The notes beneath the pieces were generated by a model. That model was given only the letters and a program-made list of their open reading frames with translations. It searched no databases and had not been told where the DNA came from. Positions 58,401-64,000 of a stretch of DNA of 64,000 bases are shown here, one piece after another. The stretch covers positions 50,028,335 through 50,092,334 of the forward strand of contig CM046003.1 of the NCBI GenBank assembly GCA_025175895.1. Reading direction: 5' to 3'. The DNA is from Wurfbainia villosa (taxonomy: Eukaryota; Streptophyta; Magnoliopsida; Zingiberales; Zingiberaceae). Position numbers and translations under genes: made by a program. Numbering within the stretch: the first letter of the stretch is position 1; each line of letters opens with the position of its first letter.

Positions 58401-59130
58401 TTTCCACTGAGACCTAATTCTTTCATCGTTTTTCATCGCATAAATCATCAAGCAAGATATGATCACGGCAATGCCTCTTCAAAAGCTTGAACAAAATTAT
58501 TAAAACACTCTTCGCATACATTTATGCTCGCCTTGACATTCAACATTTTTGCGGTGAACGATAGTTTAATGTAGTCTCACAACCACCCATAAAGGTGTAT
58601 CTGCGCAAAGACTCAACACCTCCTGAAATATGCTTCATTATTCATATTTTCACCGATATCTCATTTGTACCTCTTCCAAGGGTGATGCATTAGTAAACAT
58701 TTGCTCATTGTTGGAGGACAACTCAAGTTGCACCTTGTGATTGGGGAATCAAATTCGGGCCCGCTACATCATATATCATCCTCTGATATGGATTTAATTG
58801 ATTATAATCACTTTGATCCATAGAGACTTGTGTGTTGTGTCTATCATAAACTTCATCATATATAAATGGTTCACCATGACATGTCCAGTTATAGTAATTT
58901 GCAACGAATCCAAATCTACAAAGATGCTCTAAAACTTTGCTAGACGGTAAAAATCTACCATTGTGACACTTTCTGCACGAACACCTTATCTAATTACCAT
59001 CCATAAACTCAACATTACTAGCTGCGAAATTTAAAAACTCTTGCAACCCACTCATAAATTCATCAGTTAAACCCGACGCTGTGTAAATTCCTATTATACA
59101 TCCAACTCTTTCACGTGATTTTGTCTGTTT
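55460..59130 (-). pseudogene. CACTA TNP2-like transposase (Transposase_21)
   Basis: Reading down the minus strand: about 59130-58800 resembles the Transpos_assoc N-terminal domain (CSCRKCHNGRFLPS, one stop before it). 58407-57739 is an open core with RLQRLYASKTTAEHMTWHAN, GLCADGFAPFGKSG and YSCWPVILTLYNLPPGMC, the Transposase_21 signature. About 57100-56830 and 56718-56392 resemble DUF4218 (VHYRWMYPFERY, then EASIVNAYIVEEVTTF). 56158-55460 is DUF4216-like (FYGLLDEIIEIDYPGPE, YEPFILAQQAIQVFYA) with a long Asp/Glu-rich C-terminus. Frameshifts and stops occur between 58800 and 58410 and in the DUF4218 part. The catalytic role is excision and insertion of the element; this copy looks inactive. 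Confidence 0.85.
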
Positions 59131-60086
59131 TCAATCAATTATATTAATATCAACTCCTAGAAATTACAATAATACGAATATACAGTTAGTTCACATATGA
59201 ATTCACTATGTTTAACAATCTTTAAACATAACCGAAAAAGGACAACAGTTGTATAGAAAGCTTACTGTTAATTTAGGTTTAAACATTTTGGGATGTTTAA
59301 ACCTGAAATGTTAAACAACTTAAGTTGATTGTGACAATTAATATCACAAATGAACACATTCCAAGGTAATGTGTGGTGTTAGAGATGGTTGCATGTGGGA
59401 TAGTGTGACTACCATTGGGCCTCACATTCTTCTGATTAGGAATGGTTCAAATTATGTGTTGGGGTTTCGGTCTTAACGAGGACATCAGGACTTAAAATGG
59501 GGGTGATTGTGACAACCCGAATTTAGTGTCAAATTGTGAATTGTGGGCTAATAATATAGAGAAGCTTTATAAGCTTAGATAAGAGAGTTATTATTAACAT
59601 AGGTCTAGAAGTTTTGTTAATCGACCAATTCTCTCATCTAAGCAAGCAGTGACAACAAACTAATCAAATTTATTGAACATGAAAGATACTCATTGCAATT
59701 ATGTCATTTAGGTCAAATTATTGTTGTAGATGTATAACAATCCTCGCAAATGAGACAACTCAAAATGTATCACCACAAGTTTATACTAATCTAATAAGCC
59801 TTAAACACTAGCTCCTCCACCACCACTGACTTTAAGATGCTTGTAATTTCTCAGGTAGATGTGCATGATTTGCTCATCTAAGCCTTATAAACTGCTTGTT
59901 TTATCCCATAACTTCCTATATATGACTAAACAAAATCATAAAATATTTCTTCCAACTTAGTACTTAGCATTATTTGGTATGTGAACCAAAATGGCAAATT
60001 AGCAGCTTAAAGCTTCTGTAGTTTTACAGTTAACTATATATAGTTACAGAATAAATAGGATAACAAAGATAAAGCTTCAGAGTTAA
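59131..60086 (-). other. Region between the CACTA transposase and the GC-rich island
   Basis: AT-rich with no gene seen. At about 59485-59520 it contains CAGGACTTAAAATGGGGGTG then TTGTGACAACCC, which looks like a polypurine tract and LTR start of another retrotransposon; no partner LTR was found. A TAAACATTTTGGGATGTTTAA hairpin is nearby (about 59279-59300). Confidence 0.35.
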
Positions 60087-60099
60087 TTATGGAGTTAAA

Positions 60100-60610
60100 T
60101 ATAGGGAAAAAATAACACTACCGTAGGAGGCCGGGGCCACGCGACGACGAGGGGCGATCGCAAGGTAGGCGCTACGGTCCGCCAGGCGGTGGGGCACGCG
60201 GCCGGACGAGGCGCGGCAAGGTAGAAGGGCTGGGCGAATGGCTGGGTGGCGCGGGCGCCGGTCGCGGGCGGCTGGGGCACGCGCATGGGACGAGGGGCGC
60301 CAAGAAGGTAGCGGCCCGCTGTCGGCGGCACGGCGGCGGTCGGGGCGCGGCCGTGGTCGCCATACGGCGGCACGCCACGGACGAGGGGGCGCCAGATCGG
60401 CCGTGTGGCGGCCGGCGGCTGGCTGGCCGACGACGCAGACTTGCCGGCCGGTGGCGCATGGCGGCATGCTCGGTAGGCGACGCGGCCAGAGGTCGGTCGC
60501 GGGCTGTAACGCCGCAGCCGCGAAGGCGAGGGGAAGACGGCGGCGGCGGAAGGGAAGACGGCGCGATGCGAGGAGAAGAAGGGGAAGTGCGGCGCGGAGG
60601 GGAAAGTTAG
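60100..60610 (-). promoter_or_regulatory. GC-rich island at the promoter end of the CACTA element
   Basis: About 500 bp of very high GC and CpG density in an otherwise AT-rich element, with repeated GGGGCGC and CGGCGG words. It lies at the 5' side of the minus-strand genes, between them and the right subterminal array. In maize Spm the equivalent place is the GC-rich downstream control region in the first exon, a methylation-controlled regulator. Assignment is by position and composition. The open frames here on both strands are compositional. Confidence 0.5.
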
Positions 60611-60639
60611 GTCAGGGTAATTAAATTTTGCAAAATAAA

Positions 60640-61005
60640 AAAAAAATTAAACGTTGTTTTTTTTTTAAATTTGCAACGAATCCGTGGATTCGTTGCAAAA
60701 AAAAAAATTTAAAATTTTTTAAAACGTTGTTTATTTTTTTTTTAATTTGCAACGATTGCAACGAATCCTGGATTCGTTGCAAATTAAAAAAAAAATAAAC
60801 TTAACGTTCTAAAAAATTTTAATTTTTTTTTTTTGCAACGAATCCAGGATTCGTTGCAAAATTGCAACGAATTTTATTTTTTCATTGCAAAATTGCCGAA
60901 AAAATTTTTTTTCATTACAAATTTGCGACGAAACCTAAAATTCGTTGCTATATTTGTTGCAGATTTGCAACGAAAATAATTCGTTGCTAAATTTCGTCGC
61001 AAAAA
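60640..61005. repeat. Right subterminal repeat array of the CACTA element
   Basis: Inverted and direct copies of TTGCAACGAATCC/GGATTCGTTGCAAA and TTCGTTGCAAA separated by A/T runs, matching the theme of the left array. Confidence 0.85.
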
Positions 61006-61039
61006 AACTGTTTTTTTTGTAGTGATTAGCCGCTCCATC

Positions 61040-61260
61040 ACTTGGTAAAATTATGTATTTCCTCGTTATATGAAATATTTGGACTTTTTTTATTATTGAA
61101 ATTAGTAAATATTTTAATTAGATGATGTGAAATTATTATAAATATACAAATCAAATAAAAAAATATTAAAGAAGATTTGATTAATAATAATAAAATAAAA
61201 TAAAATTTATTTAAATATAGATGATAATATAATAGAGGATAAAATTCAATGACAAAAAAA
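61040..61260 (+). mobile_element. LINE tail remnant
   Basis: Matches the 3' part of the LINE fragment at 51657-52015: TTAGATGATGTGAAA, GATTTGATTAATAATAATAAAA and AATAGAGGATAAAAT occur in the same order, with heavy decay. Confidence 0.5.
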
Positions 61261-61480
61261 AATTCATATAGTCGAACTTGATTGTCATTATTATTTTCTT
61301 ATTGAAATAAAAATATCTCATATGATTAAATTAAAACGCTCACCTACATATTTTAAGCGTTCATCATGTTTTTATAAAAATGAATGAATAAAGTTTTTTT
61401 TTGTCATTTTATAGAAAATAGAGAAACCCAATATGTAACAAAAGGTTTTAGAAAAAAATCTAAATTTCTAGCAAAATACG
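61261..61480. other. AT-rich spacer
   Basis: No feature recognised. Confidence 0.4.
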
Positions 61481-61810
61481 TGATTCATGCACGACGACGA
61501 GGAATGCATAATAACCACACTCGACGCCGCTCAAACTCGTCGCCCTCTCGTCGAATTTCGACTACGATTCGGTCGAAATCCGACTACGGTCTACTCAAAT
61601 ATGACTGCGATTACGTCCGTCAGTGGTGCGCCCGTTAGCGGTCACAATTGCGATCGTTTTCGGTCGTAATTTGGTCGAAATCCGATCGCGATCAGGTCGA
61701 CATCGGAGTCCGATCGAATTGCGGTCAAAATTCGATCGGATTACGGTCGCGATCCGAGCGAGCTCCGGTGCCGATCGGATCACGATCAGAATTCGATCGG
61801 ATTCTAGTCG
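61480..61810. repeat. GATCG/TCGAAATC-rich repeat tract
   Basis: Short imperfect repeats of CGGTCGAAATCCGATCG and relatives, on both strands. Similar composition occurs at 47560-47700. Flanks (ACTGTGCATTCC..., CACACTCGACG...) suggest a small dispersed element, but no terminal repeats were fixed. Confidence 0.4.
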
Positions 61811-61959
61811 ACCGACGATGAAATCACGACAAAGAAGTTACTGTGCATTCCTCTTTCATTGTGCAATCGTGATAATCGAACGGTTGAAAAGTCATCGTGT
61901 ACATATCGCGCATTCGCGGACATTTAGGATATCAAATTTATATATATATTTATTTATTT

Positions 61960-62470
61960 AGAGTGACATGGCGATTATGTCACATAATTTTTTTTTAAAA
62001 AAAATAATATTAATAGTGAAAGGTAAAATGATAAAGTGAAAAAGTTACGCTGATTTCTAAACTAAGTTCAGGTTTGAAAAGAGAAAAGAAAAAAAAAATG
62101 ATACTCCCAAGACGTTTGCCGGTCGGCTCGGGAGATTCCCTATCTCAGTAGGCCACGTCACTCTGTTTGACCGCGGCCACGTGAGAATCCAGGGGTCGGG
62201 GCAGGGGCTAGGGCAGGGGCAGTTACCTTTCTCCTTGTCGGCCACTAGGCCAATAAAAACCCTCCAGAGTTTGCCTTAATCACACGTTTACCCTCCCTCA
62301 GCCCGCAGGGTAGTTGGGCTAGATCGTCATTTCGCTCGACGACGGTGGTAATTTCGTTCTCACGCGTGGACCGTTGGCGGGCGTTTCCCGAGGCTCCCAA
62401 CGGCCGTGACTTGCCGCTACGTCCATTTCCATGAGGCAGGCCGCAGGTAGATTATTTGACGGATTTTGGA
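61960..62470. promoter_or_regulatory. Promoter-like intergenic region with a G-box
   Basis: A GC-richer island with CACGTG at 62178-62183, GCCACGTCAC nearby and GGGGCAGGGGC repeats. CCAATAAAAACC lies near 62250. It looks like a plant promoter or 5' end, but no coding region follows on either strand within the window. Possibly a captured or orphaned promoter. Confidence 0.3.
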
Positions 62471-62499
62471 TTGAAAAAGGGTTCTAAATCCGCAATAGA

Positions 62500-63185
62500 A
62501 AAAGGAGTACGTTGGAATACGGAGTCAGTAATAAACATCACGTAGTTCAGCTGTCAAACTATTTAATTTAATGGATAAAAAATAAAGAAAAGGACTTCAT
62601 TTTTTATTGGAATCGTTGTTGGGACGTTATTATTATTTTTTTTTTGAGTTTGATATTCATTATTTTTTTTATAAGGAATATAATTCATGTTATAATAAAA
62701 GAATAAAAAAATATTTATAATTTTGTTCGAATATAATCAAAATCTTAGTTGATTTTTCGTAATTATTATCGCTAACGTTGATCCTTGATCGTCGATGGGA
62801 GCCTCGGTCATCGGTGGCCATCGGTGGTTGTCGATCGCTGATCGTCGATCGTCATCAGTTGTCGACGATCATCGATTGATGACAATTGTCAATTGTCGAC
62901 GGTCGACAGTCATTGACGACCTTTGATCGCTGACGATCGTCGGGTGCCAACGATCGTCGATCACTGACGACCATCGATCATCGATCGACAATTCCCGATC
63001 GTTGGCGATCGTTGATCATCGACGACTGTTGGCTGTCGGTTATTATCGGTTTGTCGTTTGTTGATTTGATCGAAAGAACGAGAGCTAAGATTAGAAGTAT
63101 ATTTAACATTTAAATTTTTGATCTCGTAATATAATCGGATTATATTATAATATTTCATTACTGATACGGATATAATACCTCTAGT
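62500..63185. repeat. MITE-like element with GATCG/GTCGAC-rich core, copy 2
   Basis: Second copy of the family at 51135-51655: shared left segment (62640-62740) and a core of TCGTCGATC/GATCGTTGA words (62765-63055). Its right end is ATAATATTTCATTACTGATACGG, which recalls the left end of copy 1 in inverted form. Confidence 0.4.
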
Positions 63186-63189
63186 GGCG

Positions 63190-64000
63190 GAATCCGTGAC
63201 ATAGGGTCTTCACTTGTGTCTCGACTGGAGCCTCTTTATTTATGTCTTGGTCGGAACCTTTCTATTTATGTCTTGGCTGAAATCTTTATTTATGTCTCGG
63301 TTGTAACCTCTTTATTTATGTTTCGGCCGGAGCCTTTTTGTTTGTCTCAGTCGAAATCTCTATTTATATCTCGGTCGGAGACTCTCTATTCATGTCTCAG
63401 TCGGAGGCTCTCTATTTATGTCCTGGTTGGAATCTTTATTTATGTCTCGACCGGAGCCTCTTTATTTATGTCTCGATCAGAGCTTCTGTCTATATCTCAG
63501 TTGGAGCCTCTTTACTTAGGTCTCGGCAGGAATCTCTTTGCCCTACTCGCTGAGGGATTGTATGGGCGAGAATGTCATGTAGCTGACACATCATGGGACC
63601 AACGGATATCAGCACGTCTCTAGCAATTAGAGGTGTCCTTATCAGCATTAATGGAGTCTTATCTTCCATCAACTGCACGGACGATATTAATTAGGCATCA
63701 TACGTCTGCCATATTTAATAAGATAATGTCTCCTATGATTCTCTGTCATGTCATATCGCCATAACACAGAATCTATACCCTTCGTACAGACTGAAAATGC
63801 ACACCATTATCCCCGCTTATATAAAGGTAACCAGGGAAGAGGGAAAAAGATCTTTTTCTTTTATCTTCTCAGACTCTTTTCGTTATTTCTGTTTTCTTTC
63901 TTCCAATCGATACTGACTTGAGCGTTAGAGGAGCATTGTCGGGATCCTTCCTGACACCCTCTTTTACTCCTACTTATTTTGTCTCTGAGATTTGTCCTTG
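63190..64000 (+). mobile_element. Gypsy-type LTR, cut by the window end
   Basis: A TATA box TATATAAA at 63818-63825 is followed about 90 bp later by TACTGACTTGAGCGTTAGAG, a phrase typical of the R/U5 region of many plant Gypsy LTRs (usual form CTGACTTGAGCGTCGGAG). CTTTCTTTC pyrimidine tracts lie between. The left LTR edge is uncertain (about 63198) and the right edge is outside the window. Confidence 0.65.
63219..63546 (+). repeat. Minisatellite of 24-26-bp units in the Gypsy LTR U3
   Basis: About thirteen imperfect units of the form TCTCGGTCGGAGCCTCTTTA plus TTTATG. Units shift frame, giving spurious repetitive open frames. Position 270 bp upstream of the TATA box fits an enhancer-like U3 array (inference). 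Confidence 0.9.

Larger units (their letters stand above)
52453..61024 (-). mobile_element. CACTA (En/Spm) DNA transposon
   Basis: 8572 bp, bounded by ATT target duplications (52450-52452 and 61025-61027). Ends are CACTACAAAAAA at left and the exact complement TTTTTTTTGTAGTG at right, each with a variable A/T run followed by CAG. Subterminal repeats, two transposon genes on the minus strand and a GC-rich start region complete the plan. Transposase frames are broken, so it is probably not autonomous now. Confidence 0.93.

Noticed and set aside
60087..60624. Arg/Pro/Ala-rich open frames on both strands
   Set aside because: Extreme GC content removes stops in all frames; no domain. Treated as a GC-rich regulatory island.
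63216..63623. Repetitive 135-codon open frame
   Set aside because: Produced by the minisatellite of the Gypsy LTR; unit length of 24-26 bp shifts frame between units.

Overview
This is a repeat-rich plant nuclear segment. It carries two ordinary plant genes: a DnaJ-type zinc-finger protein and a SAUR auxin-response protein. Almost everything else is transposable elements, plus one integrated badnavirus-like (Caulimoviridae) sequence. The virus type and repeat families suggest a monocot, possibly Zingiberales or Dioscoreales; that is inference, and the species cannot be named from the sequence.

Layout. (1) 1-37,720 is an endogenous badnavirus-like locus blown apart by LTR retrotransposons. 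Viral pieces lie at 1-2131, 8536-10248, 25893-26046 and 36369-37720. Between them sit gag-only element A (2132-8535, + strand), gag-only element B (10249-25892, +) and a Ty1-copia element (26047-36368, +). A third gag-only element, C (15621-22468, - strand), is nested in B. A, C and the Copia have exact 5-bp target duplications (TTCTT, GATCA, CTTTC); B has GGTAG/AGTAG. From 37,720 down to about 700 on the minus strand the viral order is promoter/leader, tRNA-Met primer site, small ORFs, polyprotein N-terminus, movement protein, dUTPase, coat protein and Cys-rich fingers. The RNase H tail and a second promoter copy lie head-to-head on the plus strand at 1-700. The virus copy is broken by stops, frameshifts and insertions and lacks most of its polymerase.

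(2) Element B differs from A and C. Between gag and the 3' LTR it carries a 2.4-kb block with a promoter-like region and an intron-containing ORF. That ORF resembles the 'putative plant transposon protein' family and is open from end to end apart from the clean insertion of C.

(3) 38,555-42,379 holds a three-exon gene for a 139-aa protein with four CXXC motifs. 44,139-44,582 (minus) is a 147-aa SAUR. Between and beyond them are degraded LTR remnants, microsatellites and a 1.85-kb terminal-inverted-repeat element (49,175-51,022) with strong internal palindromes.

(4) 52,453-61,024 is a structurally complete CACTA (En/Spm) transposon with TSD ATT, subterminal repeat arrays, a degraded TNP2-type transposase, a second plant En/Spm-type gene and a GC-rich promoter-proximal island. 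After it come LINE tails, GATCG-rich repeats, a MITE-like element, and at the right edge a Gypsy-type LTR with a 24-26-bp minisatellite, cut by the window end.

The most unusual observations are the intron-bearing second ORF in element B, the concentration of LTR-to-LTR differences at the CAGTCGACTG palindromes, the head-to-head viral junction, and four evenly placed copies of a 16-bp stem-loop motif in the Copia leader.
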